DNA of 64,000 nt from Leptidea sinapis (GCF_905404315.1 NC_066296.1:6014001-6078000); one strand, 5' to 3'. Counted from the stretch's first letter, positions 31,037 to 41,851 are shown. The notes: a model not told the origin generated them from the sequence alone. Made by a program: numbers and translations.

Positions 31037-31394
31037 ACAACTGACTTCAAAAACACTATTCCAAAACAATAGATATAATGTGCACTAAATAGTATAAAAA
31101 TAATTATGTATTTTTAGACAATCTAATTAATTAATCTATTTCTAGGTACGATTCTTGTTATTTTTGGAATCGGTGTCCTTCCGCCGCGAACCGCTCTCGC
31201 CTCTCGCCTCCGCTCGACTCAATCACATCTCACCTATAACTATGTATGTAGTAACAAACCTATCTTGGATGACACCGACTCCAAAAAAGAATTATCAAAC
31301 TCGGTTCACCCAGTCGAAAGTTTTGAGGTAACAAGCATAAAAAAAGAACATACCGACGAATTGAGAACCGCCTCCTATTTTGAAGTCGGTTAAA
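31037..31394. mobile_element. Dispersed foldback repeat with GACTTC termini
   Basis: Begins AACTGACTTCAAAAACACTA and ends ATTTTGAAGTCGGTT, giving short terminal inverted repeats. It has a GC-rich core (CGCCGCGAACCGCTCTCGCC). A partial copy lies at 16148-16312. It is noncoding and a familiar repeat type in lepidopteran DNA; I cannot name the family. Confidence 0.55.
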
Positions 31395-31770
31395 AATATG
31401 TGGTGTAAATATGACCATTTTCCATTCACCTACGCTTTTTTAACCTATAGCTTAATAAGGAAATCAATATATCGAAATCTAGATTCGTAAATCCATAATA
31501 GTGATATTTTATGACTAATATTTTATGCTCTATGTTTTTTTTAATGTTTTCTTTTGGGTTTGATTAAAAATATCAGAAGGAGCCAAACGCATCTCCAGAT
31601 TCCCCGCAGATCTGAACTTTATTATGAGTATGGTAGCATCGATTGTTGAACACTCCTGCTTATAACCAAAGTGTTTGGTCCGTAGAAAGTTATAATTATG
31701 ATGATTACGGAACAATTATTAAATAACTATTAATTTTACACAACTATATTGATAGATACGTTTATATTTA

Positions 31771-31793
31771 TATATATATATATATATATATAA
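31771..31793. repeat. (TA)n microsatellite
   Basis: Uninterrupted TA repeat just upstream of the CR1-like LINE. With the (AT)n at 36226-36279, it brackets the insertion. Confidence 0.8.
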
Positions 31794-31923
31794 GTTTCAT
31801 CAAAATCTATTGAGTAGATTTTCAGTTTTCGAACGCGTGCGCTCTGCGATCGGACGTGCGTAAACGGTGCGTTAATTATATCTACTCGTGTGAACTCGTG
31901 AGCTGCTTACGAAGCAATTAAAA

Positions 31924-32799
31924 ATGGTGCAGTGTAACAAGTGCAAACTATTCGTATCTTTAAACAAAGACGAAATAGTGAAATGTAAAGGTGCTCAATG
32001 TGATACGGTGTACCACAAAAAATGTGTTCGTAGTAAGAGCTTCTTGCAGACGGGAATTTGTAGTGACTGCAAGGGAAAGCAGGAAGGAACAGAGACAGAA
32101 ACAAGCCTTAATGAAGCCTCACCAGACATGCTGCTAAAAGAATTAAATAAAAAATTAGAAATCATATATAAGATGGAAAAGAAGATAAGCGAAGCAGTTG
32201 ACTTTTATGCTGAGCAGTACCAGGAAATGGTTAAATTCAAGGCAGAATCTGAAAAGAAAATAAAGTCATTGGAGCAGAGAAACGTCTATTTAGATAAATG
32301 CAATAAGGCATTAGAGGAGAGAGTATTGGATATGGAACAGGGTGTAAAAGCGAGTAACGTAAAAATTGTTGGATTGGAAAAGCAAGAGAATGAGATCACA
32401 ACTGAGGCAGTTAAAAGAATTGCCCAGAAATTAAAGCTGGACCCCAACAACATTGAAGATGCTTTTAGGGTCGGACGGGAAAAACCTAATGATAAGAAAC
32501 CGCAACCAATTATCGTAAAATTAAAAACTAAATCTGCACGAGACCAATGGATCAACTCAAGGAAAACAGTAATAACCAACAAGGAGATATATAAAAACAG
32601 CAACAGTGACAAGCCCATCTACATTAATGAGGACTTGCCACGTTTCAAACGACAGCTATTTTGGACAGCAAAAACACAGTTGAGAGGGATTTGTAAGTAC
32701 ATCTGGATCCAAAACTCCAATATCTTAGCCCGTAAAGAAGATGAGAAAAAAATTTATAACATTAAAAACGAAAAAGACATCGAAAAAATAGTAGTATGA
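31924..32799 (+). CDS. ORF1: LINE ORF1 with PHD-type zinc finger and coiled coil
   Basis: A 291-residue protein. Residues 4-49 hold a complete C4HC3 pattern (C4, C7, C21, C26, H31, C34, C46, C49), as in PHD fingers, which in other proteins bind histone tails or mediate protein contacts. Residues 70-150 are a charged, Leu/Glu/Lys-rich stretch (LLKELNKKLEIIYKMEKKI) expected to form a coiled coil and so to oligomerise. The C-terminal third (about 155-290) has KIVGLEKQENEITTEAVKRI, DAFRVGRE and PQPIIVKLKTKSARDQW. This resembles the RNA-binding-like domain of transposase_22/ORF1p-type proteins. It probably packages element RNA, and the PHD finger may tether it to chromatin (inference). The ATG at 31924 follows AAA (AAAATGG). 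The frame is intact. Confidence 0.8.
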   Translation: MVQCNKCKLFVSLNKDEIVKCKGAQCDTVYHKKCVRSKSFLQTGICSDCKGKQEGTETETSLNEASPDMLLKELNKKLEIIYKMEKKISEAVDFYAEQYQEMVKFKAESEKKIKSLEQRNVYLDKCNKALEERVLDMEQGVKASNVKIVGLEKQENEITTEAVKRIAQKLKLDPNNIEDAFRVGREKPNDKKPQPIIVKLKTKSARDQWINSRKTVITNKEIYKNSNSDKPIYINEDLPRFKRQLFWTAKTQLRGICKYIWIQNSNILARKEDEKKIYNIKNEKDIEKIVV

Positions 32800-32846
32800 A
32801 TCACAATATGCAACTAAGGCACCGTACACACGCAATAATTTTATAA

Positions 32847-35800
32847 TATATAAAATTCAACGATCCTATAGATTTCCTACCAGATAATATAGAATACACG
32901 AGATATAACAACATCGAGTCCTGGCATAAAAACAAGGGTAATTGTAAAAAAACCCTACAAATAATACACCTAAATATAAGATCAATACGAAAACCTTTCA
33001 ATGAGCTGTTAGTGATGCTTGAAAAAATTAAGTATCAAGTAGATGTATTAATATTATCAGAAATAAATATTAAAGAAGATGAAGTATCCATATTTAAAAT
33101 AAAGGGATTCACGCCCTATGCCAGAACAAGACAAATAAGTAAAGGTGGGGGAATATTGTTGTATGTAAAAGATAAATTTAACTTTATTGTGAAAGACGTT
33201 AATACCATGGCTGCGGAAACAATCTACGGAACGCTCAATATAAAAAATACCTTTATACATATTATTGCGTTGTACAGGCCGCCTAATAAGAATAAGCTGC
33301 ACTTTTTAGAGCAAATGAACGTTTTACTGAAAAGAATTCCCAAAAATGCAGACGTATGTATAATAGGAGATGTGAACATAGATATAACAGAAGCCAAATT
33401 AAATACAACTGTAATTAGTTACAAAAATATCATGTGTGAACACGGCCTACAATGTGCTATACCTACCGAAGAGGTGACTCGCGAAGCGATTGTGGACGGG
33501 CGAATCAACCAGTCATGCATTGATCACGCTTGGATACGAACGGGTCAGCGGCGGAAGTACCAGAATACACCGGCCATATTATCGATTTTAATTGAGTGCG
33601 GTATCTCGGATCACCATATGATAGGTGTCTCTGTTAACCTAGATTGTGAGTTAAACGAGTGCAACAAGGACAGGTACTGTAAAAAGTCTGTGTTATGTGA
33701 TACAGTAGTTCACGAAAAATTAGATAGTTATGATTGGAATTCTTTTTTAGATATTCAATGCCCATTGTTATTGTATAGTAAATTATATAATGTTTTGGAA
33801 AGTATCTATAGGCAAAGTACAATACAAAAAAATGTCAAAAATATTAGAATAACTCAACCATGGGTTGATAAAAAATTATATGACTTAATTGATAGGCGTG
33901 ATAAATTGTTTAGATCATGGAAATCTTCACCGCATAATATAAATAAACGTTTAGAATATACAAAGTTTAGAAATAAAGTTAACAAACTAATAAATACAGC
34001 AAAAAATAACTATAGAAGGCAAGAAATAAAAATTTGTATGGGTGATTATAGAAGAGCATGGGTTACTGTTAATAGCTGGTTAGGTAGGATAAAGCCAAGT
34101 GTAGATAGTGTAATTAAGAAATACTTAGGACAAATAAATAATAATATGTATAGTATATGTAATAATTTCTCAAAAACATTCACTCAAGAAATAATTCAAA
34201 TTAAGCACAACTGTTCAGTTAAATTCTTAGAAAGAAAAACTTACGTTAATCAATCTAACGTTTGCTTTAGATTCAAAAAAATACATCATACGGAGGTAAA
34301 AAAATTTATTATGAATCTAAGCAGCGACAAAGCTCCCGGCTATGATAGAATAAGGGTTCAAGACGTTAAGTTTATAGCAAACCGGTTGGCATCGATTTTA
34401 GCTCACTTTGTGAATTTGTGTGCTCGACAGGGTGTATATCCAAAAGAGCTAAAAAAAAGCAATTATACGCCCGATACATAAAGGTGGTAGCCACATTGAA
34501 TACACCAATTATAGGCCAATCGCAATACTATCGGTAATAAATAAAATAGTCGAAAAATTAGTAGTAGGACAAGTATCACGGTTCTTGGAGAAACATAATA
34601 TATTGAGTAATGCACAGCACGGGTTCAGGAAAGGACGAAGCACTGTAACAGCCCTCACTGAGTTCTCAGATGAAATTAATTTAAATCTTAACAGCGGGAA
34701 ACAAATTTTGGCACTCTTTATTGATTATAAGAAGGCCTTTGACACCCTGGAAAAAGACGTCTTATTAATGGCAATGAAAGAGTGTGGCATTGAGGGCCCG
34801 ACTAATAACTGGTTCCGTAATTACCTGTCAGAACGAACGATACGCACATGTATTGACGGGACTGTGGGTGACGAGTGTCAGGTAACCTTAGGAGTACCGA
34901 CTGGCTCGATATATGGACCAGTGGGATATTTAATGCTTGTTAATAGTGCAGTTAATGTGATTAAGACATGTCGAGTATTTATGTATGCAGATGATATGTG
35001 CTTGCTATACGCGTCTAACGACGTGGAAGAGGCGCGTGATAATATCCTAATAGATTTTGAAAGCCTAACTAAATGGGCACACGATAATGGCATTATTATT
35101 AATATGGACAAAACAAAATGCATGCATATTTACTCGCCATATAACAGACGCGCTAAGACAGTCCAATACAAGGATATAGGTATAGTGGGGCATAGCTACG
35201 ACTGCCTACACAGAGATAAATATGCGTGCGCATGTAGCTATATTCAATATGTAGAAAATTATAAGTATTTGGGATTGCATATCGATTGTAACTTCAATTT
35301 CAAAACACATGTGACAGCGGTATGCAATAAACTACGATCAGTTCTAGGGCAGTTCTATCATCTCGAGCCCGTGCTGAACAAACATACAAAACTGGTAGTA
35401 TATTATGCACTAGCTGATTCAGTCTTAAGCTATGGTCTAAATATTTACGGTAAAACGTTTAAGACTTACTTAAACGAGATTGAAAAAATTCAAATTAGAC
35501 TATTAAAACTAATAATTGGAAGCAAGGAAAAGGAAAAATACGGAAAAAATTATGACAATATATTTAAAGACTTAAAAATACTGCCAGTAACTAACAAAGT
35601 AAACTATTTAATAACAAAAGAAAATTATTACTCAAATAGATTTAAAAACCCTGTTAATCTGAGGGAAAATTTGAGAAAGAATATCAGGAATGTTTATATA
35701 ATACCAAAAATATGTAACTACTATGGGGAAAGATTAAGGGAATATGTTGTGCCAAAAATTTTTAATAGTATAGAATGGTTAAGAGAGGATAAAAAAGACT

Positions 35801-35856
35801 GTAGAGTAGTACTTAAGAAAAAATTAAAAGAGCACTTTCTTAAAGTCTCCACATAA
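32847..35856 (+). pseudogene. ORF2: LINE ORF2 (endonuclease and reverse transcriptase), one frameshift
   Basis: The endonuclease half is open from 32847 to 34481 and shows IIHLNIRSIRKPFNELL, LILSEINIKEDE, ALYRPPNKNKL, DVCIIGDVNID and GISDHHMIGVSV. The reverse transcriptase begins NLSSDKAPGYDRIRVQD. It then runs into a stop just after an A8 run at 34451-34458. One base fewer in that run would join it to the second frame, which continues EYTNYRPIAILSVINKIVEK, QHGFRKGRSTVTALTEF, LFIDYKKAFDTLEK, GVPTGSIYGPVGYLML and the FMYADDMCLLY box (about 34978-35010), to the stop at 35854-35856. All catalytic motifs are present. No in-frame ATG precedes the endonuclease motifs: the frame opens after a stop at 32844, and the first start-like codon is GTG at 33012. 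The start of ORF2 is therefore also damaged or unconventional. The homopolymer position makes an assembly error possible. Confidence 0.85.
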
Positions 35857-36065
35857 GCCTTAATATTTAAAGTAGTATAGTTTAGTTATATGTATACAGG
35901 TAAGATTTTAAAATGTTTTTAGGAATATTATGAATTGATAACTAAGTAATGATATACACACATATCATGTTATATGTGTATTAGTAATAGTGTATAATAT
36001 AACGAACAAATTAGGTATAATTTATTATAGATGCACAATAGTATAATATTGTCTAAGAGCGTAAA

Positions 36066-36098
36066 CTCGCCAACAAACTGTTGCAACAGTTTGGCGAG
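36066..36098 (+). other. Stem-loop in LINE 3'UTR
   Basis: CTCGCCA (36066-36072) pairs with TGGCGAG (36092-36098), and AACTGTTG (36076-36083) pairs with CAACAGTT (36084-36091). Only a 3-base bulge (ACA) separates the two stems, giving 15 paired bases in a compact hairpin. It lies about 50 bases before the A tail, a probable reverse-transcriptase recognition element (inference). Confidence 0.65.
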
Positions 36099-36165
36099 AT
36101 GTAAAATTTAAGTACCAACTGTGCATATATTTATGATTAAATAAATTAAAAAAAAAAAAAAAAAA

Positions 36166-36224
36166 TTGCGTTAAATAAGTTCAAACATCCAGACATACAA
36201 ACTTTCACATTTAAAATATTAGTA

Positions 36225-36279
<55 letters not shown>
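36166..36279. repeat. RTE-tail remnant and (AT)n microsatellite
   Basis: AACATCCAGACATACAAACT then AAATATTAGTAGGAT is the 3' tail of the RTE-type repeat into which the LINE inserted. It is followed by a perfect AT tract of about 50 bases (36226-36279). Confidence 0.7.
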
Positions 36280-36280
<1 letters not shown>

Positions 36281-36281
<1 letters not shown>

Positions 36282-36550
36282 CGACATAGCACAGATGGGT
36301 GCGAAACTAAAGTGGCAGTGGGCAGGGTACATAGCTCGAAGGTCAGATGGCCGTTGGGGCAGTAATATCCTCGAATGGCGACCACGTATCGGAAGACGCA
36401 GTGTTGGTAGGCCTGTACAAAATTGACCAACGGTCTTGTCAAGATCGCCGGAATACGTTGGATGAGGGCAGCGCTGGACCGGTCGTCATGGTGATCTTTG
36501 GGGGAGGCCTTTGTCCAGCAGTAGACGTATTGATGATGAATTATATTGAT
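36281..36550 (+). mobile_element. RTE-like LINE 3' fragment
   Basis: Encodes KLKWQWAGYIARRSDGRWG, then EWRPRIGRRSVGRP, then a frameshifted IAGIRWMRAALDRSSW end. The tail is ATTGATGATGAATTATATTG-type. Same family as 1428 and 5955, dead. Confidence 0.7.
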
Positions 36551-37139
36551 GATGCTTAACTACTGAAAAAAAACATTAATTTTTATTCGCATACAATAAT
36601 ATTTTAATAAAGATTATAATAACTTAACATGTTTGTTGATGTATTTCGTAACTTGTTCAAATATAGCTTGTAAGAATAAAAGTAGCTTGGAAGAATACAT
36701 ACAAACTAACAAAATAATAAAATGGAATAACTTGTGCAAATTCAATATAATATTCAAATGTTATGTCATATCCGCCTGAGAACCTGTCACATTGTCGAGA
36801 ATCACAATTCGGGTAACATTTTCAGATAAATGAAACAATTTCAAGTTATTGGATTGGGGAGCAATATAATATGGTGTTATGTTTGAATCATATGGAGGGC
36901 TTCTTCGATATCTTTTAAAAAGAATTTACGATTGATAACATTATCTCATAAATATTTCGTATAGTATTAGCATCTCTCTGATTTTTAAGGTCATAACCCT
37001 ACATATACCTGAGAAGTAAAAAATCGTAACTCTTACAGGATCATCAATTTACTGTCTATCCGTCCGTCTGTCTGTCTGTTAAGATCCTCTTACTCAGAAA
37101 ATCACATGGCGGTATCAAGTGTTATTTAAAACACTATAC
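36551..37139. other. AT-rich interval, nothing recognised
   Basis: Only a short CCGTCCGTCTGTCTGTCTGT tract (about 37060) stands out. Confidence 0.45.
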
Positions 37140-37362
37140 TCATATCTACAATCTCTTGAAGCTGTGGAATGACATTCTTTGTTCGGTGTTTCCAGGACGA
37201 TACTTCGGATCGTGGGTACCTTCAAAAAAGCGCGTACACCTTTTTAAAAGGCCGGCAACGCTCCTGTAATTCCTCTGGTGTTGCAAGAGAGTGTGGGCGG
37301 TGGTGATCACTTGTGATTAGGTGACCAGAACGCTCTTTTGTCCCACTCTTTTAAAAAAACAC
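37140..37362 (+). mobile_element. LINE family B 3' end
   Basis: Contains AAGCTGTGGAATGACATTC, TTTCCAGGACGATAC, CTTCAAAAAAGCGCGTACAC, GGCCGGCAACGCTCCTGTAA and TTGCAAGAGAGTGTGGGCGG, ending in an A run. It is frameshifted and 5'-truncated. Confidence 0.65.
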
Positions 37363-37772
37363 TTCCAAATCAACGTAAAAAAACATATACGGCCAGTATA
37401 TATTGGACAGTCTTAAGGGAATCAAAATTTTTATGGTGTTTTCCGTTGACCTAATACTATGAAATTTGGCATGTCATACCGTGTTATACTACAAGTATAT
37501 TGAAAAAATTTAAAAACTATACATTTGTAATTATTTAAAATACTGCTGCATAAAAAGAAAGACACCGAGATGACAGAAAATTACATCACACATACCAAAA
37601 ACTATCATTATAAAATCTTTAAACAAGTAAAATACCTTAGGAATAACATAAGAAATTTATGTATATTAAGTGAAATACAATCATAATTTAGTTTAAGTTG
37701 TAGCAGCATAAGCTTATTTAGTTTGCTTGCAATAAAGGCTTCATTCATTCATCCATTCAAGTAAACTCGCTT

Positions 37773-38420
37773 GTACATTACTCGACATAACTAGATTGTC
37801 GGGATCCATAATAGCCTTCTCGTGGACAAAGTGACTAAGTTTTGTCTGGAATCTTTTGAAAATGTAGCCTCTTATCTCAAAGGACTGACGGCACAAACGA
37901 GCACTTTATCTACACCAAAATATGAATTCTCTATAAAAGATTCTGAAACAGTTAGCTTACTGCTAACATTAAAAAAGCCATTCCTAGTAACCATTACATC
38001 ATCCAAACGAGTGTTGTAATGAAAACGGATGATATAAAGTTGTACTGCATTTCATTACAACACTCGTTTGGATGATGTAATGGTTATTAGGGGTTTTAAA
38101 TGTTAGCAATAAGCTAACTCTTTTAGAATCTTTAACAGAAGATTTAAAGCATGAGTGTAGATAATTTGTTTTACTTTATACCGCCATATAAACCGAATTT
38201 TAAATGAAAACAACTCGATGAACTTCAGGAAGCATATCAAAAACTTTATTGATTTTGAAACTCGTTCTGGGTGTTTCCTTATTTTATTTTAAAAACTTAG
38301 AATTTGTAAGCAACTATCAAGTTCAAGCGACTCGTGAAATATAAGAAATGCAATCTAATAAGCGAAGGAGGAAGGAAAACTTTCTCTGCAAAGAAGTGGC
38401 TTTAATGGAAATGACATAAA
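37773..38420. repeat. Local duplication, left copy
   Basis: 37773-37900 (TACATTACTCG, AGATTGTCGGGATCC, TCAAAGGACTGACG) is repeated at 38755-38874. 38211-38265 (AACTCGATGAACTTC, GGAAGCATATCAA) is repeated at 39019-39072. 38331-38420 (CTCGTGAAATATAAGAAATG) is repeated at about 47367-47455. The left copy contains a MITE (37905-38164) that the right copy lacks. Function is unknown. Confidence 0.65.
37905..38164. mobile_element. Long foldback MITE (copy 1)
   Basis: A nearly complete inverted repeat of 260 bp. It begins TTTATCTACACC and ends GTGTAGATAA. The arms (about 110 bp each) include AGTTAGCTTACTGCTAACAT and CATTACATCATCCAAACGAG, and meet around a short AT-rich centre. A second copy is at 49111-49355. 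The open frame 37822-38019 overlaps it and is spurious. Confidence 0.75.
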
Positions 38421-38754
38421 TAGTATATTTCTCGTATCTCATCAATTAATGATAGAATTTTGATTAAAATAATTTACAAATTATATCTATATACATAAAG
38501 TAATATCATAGAATGTACCTATGATGATACCATTATACCAAAATACCAGATGATACTTCACATAATACATCATACCAGGCATGCATATACGGGCAGGAGA
38601 TACGCGAGAGGCAAGCGGGTCACCACTAGTATTATATAGAGCGCAAGTCAAATGAGGTTTGTATATGAATGTAATATGGGGAATAATATCTTTAGTAAAG
38701 TTGTTTCTATTGTATTTTTCTGATTAATTCACATAATGTATGTATCTTGACCTA

Positions 38755-39128
38755 TACATTACTCGTCTAGATTCTAGATTGTCGGGATCCTAGCCTTGTC
38801 GTTGATTGAATGACTCAATTTCGTCTGAAATCTTCCGAAAGTGTGATCTCTCAAAGGACTGACGACACAAAGGAACATAAAGACGTCTGTATTCAACAGT
38901 TTGAACATTAATTAGAATAGTTGCACTTTCAATGATATTTAAACTTGGGCGATAGTTAATCTGCTTGAGAAGTAAGTTGTATTGCCTCTTCTTTTGTAAC
39001 TATAAATAGGTACACTCCGAACTCGATGAACTTCTGGAAGCATATCAAGAACTTTATTACTATTGAAATTATTTTGTCCGGATTTTCGTATCTTATGTTG
39101 TAAAATTCGGAATTTCTAATCAACTAGC
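38755..39128. repeat. Local duplication, right copy
   Basis: Repeats 37773-37900 and 38211-38265 at about 1-kb spacing, with about 145 bp of unrelated sequence between the two matched blocks. Its continuation (CTCGTGAAATATAAG) is found only at 47367, beyond the SINE and LINE insertions at 39.1-47.2 kb. This suggests the right copy was split by them. Confidence 0.6.
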
Positions 39129-39140
39129 CAGTATTCTGTT

Positions 39141-39350
39141 AAACAAATGAAATTTGTAAACAAAATTTATGAACGATGCGGGACTTGAACCTGTGACCTG
39201 TCACTGAAATGGATGGCTCAGTGGAAGAGCGCTCGCACGGAACGCGAGATTGAAGTCCTGCTTCGTACATATTTTTTTTTTAGAAATTTACTTTGTGCAA
39301 AAATTAATCCCAGAAGTGGGGGTTGTCACTTTATACAATAAAAAATTGTT
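39141..39350 (+). mobile_element. tRNA-derived SINE with 12-bp target duplication
   Basis: Flanked by CAGTATTCTGTT at 39129-39140 and 39351-39362. The tRNA-like part has GGATGGCTCAGTGGAAGAGC (box A region) and GAGATTGAAGTCCTGC (weak box B). The body has TTAATCCCAGAAGTGGGGGT and TTGTCACTTTATACAA. An upstream GAACCTGTGACCTGTCACTG resembles a second, inverted tRNA-like segment. Confidence 0.75.
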
Positions 39351-39429
39351 CAGTATTCTGTTCCTCTCTTAATACCGTATATTGTATGTATATACAACAA
39401 TTCTCACTCGCTTGTTTATCCTTGGGGTC

Positions 39430-41851
39430 TATGCAATGACGGATCTGTGCGGAGGTGGGTCATTAAAAGCCAAAAAAGAGAGAGAGGAATTTTGGGACAG
39501 CATGAGAGAGGTCTTGAATAAATGCGGAAAAATGAACGGATCGTGATGTTAGGGGATTTTAATGGGTGGGTTGGAGTAAAGCGTGATGGGTATGAAGGAG
39601 TTCTGGGTACGTTTGGGGACGAGGGAGTGAATGAAAATGGGAAAAGCCTGCTTGAAGTATGCTTGGAATGGAGTCTTTGCGTGGCCAACACAATGTTTAA
39701 CCACAAATAGATCCATTTGTATACAAGAGATGAGGGTGAGTCTAGAAGTATGATTGATTTTGTAATTGTGGATGAAAGACTGAGAAAGAAAGTACTAGAT
39801 GCTCGGGCAAACCGCGGTGTAGGCCTCGACACAGAACACTTCCTGGTCATAGCCCGAATGCGCAGCCTTTTTAAACGTTGGCGACACTGACGAGCTGAGC
39901 CTACAAGTGTTTTGGACAGAGTAAAAGTGGAAAATCTACAAGAAAATGAAAGGAAAGACGAGTATGTAGAGAAACTGAAAGAAAGTTTTAAAGGCATAGA
40001 AGAGATAGGTGTGATTGAAGATTTGTGGGAGACATTTAAGAAAGGGGCCGTGAATGTTGCTGTTGAGGTATGCGGGATAGCTAAAAGAAGGAAAGGAAAA
40101 AAGAACTATAATTTGTGGATGGATAAAGAGGTACAAATGGCGGTGCAAGAAAAGAAGAAAGCTTGGTTGGATTGGTTAGCAACAAAAGCTAACCATAAAG
40201 TACAAAAAGCAACAGATGACGAGATAAAGGAAGCAAGAACGAAGTATAAAAGATTGAAATCAGCAGCGAAAGCAGTTGTGTCTAGAAAGAAAGAAGAACG
40301 AAAGGATGATTTTGATAGGAGGCTCACTGAAGATTTCCAGTCAAACATTAAGTTCTTCTGGAAATCCATCAAAACAGCCAGAGGAAAAACGTCTACCTCG
40401 GAGCTCAGTATAATCAGGAGTCATGATGGGAACATTATGAGAGGAGAAGAATGTGTGCTAAAGAGATGGAAAGAGTATTTTGAAAGTTTGTTTGAAAGAG
40501 AGGAAGTGCATGAACAACATCCGGCAGCTTCTATTGAAACTAATATAAATGTTGATGAAAGTGAGAAAAGCATGGATGAAATAGTGAAAGCATTGAAAAG
40601 TATGAGATTAGGTAAAGCTGCAGGGTATGACAGGATTACCGTCGAGATGCTGAGGGCTGGTCAGGGCATAGTGGCTAGCCAGCCGTACCGCCTCTTCAAT
40701 TTGTGCTGGCGAAATGGGCAAGTACCAGGAGACTGGTGCAAAGCTGTAATCGTGCCATTGTATAAGGGAAATGGGTCATGACAAGACTGCAGAAATTACC
40801 GCGGTATAAGCCTTCTCAGCGTCGTCGGTAAATTGTATGCAAAAGTGTTGATTGAAAGAGTTGTGAATGAAACAGACGAAAAAGTATGGGATTTACAAGC
40901 AGGATTTAGAAAGGGAATGGGATGTACGTATCAGGTCTGTTCCTTGCGGTGCATAGCCGAAAAGTTTTTGGCTAAGTACAAAAAGGTCTATTGCGCGTTC
41001 GTGGATCTAGAAAAGGCCTATGATAGAGTGGTGAGGAATGAATTGTGGTCAGCATTGTCCGCGAGCGGTGTGAGCAGTGTGTCTAGTGCATGTGTAAGGA
41101 TAAACGGGGCATACACTGAATGGTTTAATATCGAAAAAGGTGTTAGACAGGGATGTGTAGCGTCACCGTGGCTATTTAATCTGTTCATGAACAATTGCTT
41201 GACAGGTTTCAATGAGAATGACAGTGGGTTGAGAATGAATGAGTTACTCGTCAAATGTGTTCTCTATGCTGATGACCGAGTATTACTTGCATCGTCAGCC
41301 GAGGAGTTGCAAAAGATCGTAACTGCTATGAATGGAGCTTTTGGTAGAAAGGGAATGAAGATGAATGTAAAGAAGACGAAAGTGATGGTCCTTGAAAAGG
41401 TAGTGACAGACTGCAATATCGTGATTGGAGATGAAAAAATTGAACAGGTGATTGAGTTTGTGTATCTGGGTTCTAAATTTACAAGAGATGGAAAGTATGA
41501 GAGTGATATTGAAAGAAGAGTGAATGCAGGAAACATGGTGAATGGAGCTTTGCACTCGTTTAGTCAGAAAGTGTCTAATAAGGCTCGCTTGGCTGTGCAT
41601 GAGGGGGTGTTGGTTCCAACACTCATGTACGGAAGTGAAAGTTGGGTATGGCAGAAGCAACATGAAAGCAGAATAAATGCAGTTGAGATGAGAGCGTTGA
41701 GAATTATGATAGGAGTTAAACTGAGTGACAGGATAAGAAATAGTGATATAAGGAAACGTTGTGGTCTGAAAGAAGATGTTGTGACAAAAATTGAGAAAGG
41801 TATGCTGAGATGGTTTGGACATGTCGAGAGAATGAAAGATGAACGATTAAC
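39430..41851 (+). pseudogene. RTE-like endonuclease/reverse transcriptase, main part
   Basis: Encodes a LINE polyprotein lacking its N-terminus. Endonuclease remnant: IVMLGDFNGWVGVKRDGYEG (about 39538) and SMIDFVIVDERLRKK. A linker is rich in Lys/Glu (39912 on). The reverse transcriptase shows MRLGKAAGYDRITVEMLRAG (about 40600), CRNYRGISLLSVVGKLY, LQAGFRKGMGCTYQVCSLRC, CAFVDLEKAYDRVVRNELW (catalytic Asp, about 41000), GVRQGCVASPWLFNLFMNN and VLYADDRVLLA (YADD, about 41262). In-frame stops at 39708-39710 (TAG) and 40779-40781 (TGA), plus a break near 39890, show it is dead. It ends at KDERLT, where the Jockey copy interrupts it. The frame resumes exactly at 46934 once one target-site copy is ignored. 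Confidence 0.85.

Larger units (their letters stand above)
31821..36165 (+). mobile_element. CR1/Jockey-group LINE, nearly intact
   Basis: A roughly 4.35-kb non-LTR retrotransposon with a short 5'UTR, ORF1 (31924-32799, PHD-type finger plus coiled coil), ORF2 (about 32847-35856, endonuclease and reverse transcriptase, one frameshift) and a 3'UTR with a stem-loop (36066-36098), then AATAAA and an A18 tail (36148-36165). An ORF1 starting with a PHD-like finger is known from CR1-type elements. The clade name (CR1, Zenon, Daphne and so on) needs a tree. It is inserted inside an RTE-tail repeat: CATCAAAATCTATTGAGTAG lies on the left and AACATCCAGACATACAAACT on the right. No clear target duplication was found. 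The 5' boundary is approximate. Confidence 0.8.

Noticed and set aside
31830..36170. Target duplication of the CR1-like LINE
   Set aside because: Flanks (GATTTT on the left, ATTGCG on the right) share only a few bases, not enough to call a duplication.
37822..38019. 65-codon open frame
   Set aside because: It runs from the local duplication into a foldback MITE. The second MITE copy and the second duplication copy do not maintain it.
41295..41822. 175-codon minus-strand frame opposite the RTE-like reverse transcriptase
   Set aside because: The plus strand carries the YADD and C-terminal motifs in this interval. The minus frame has no domain features.
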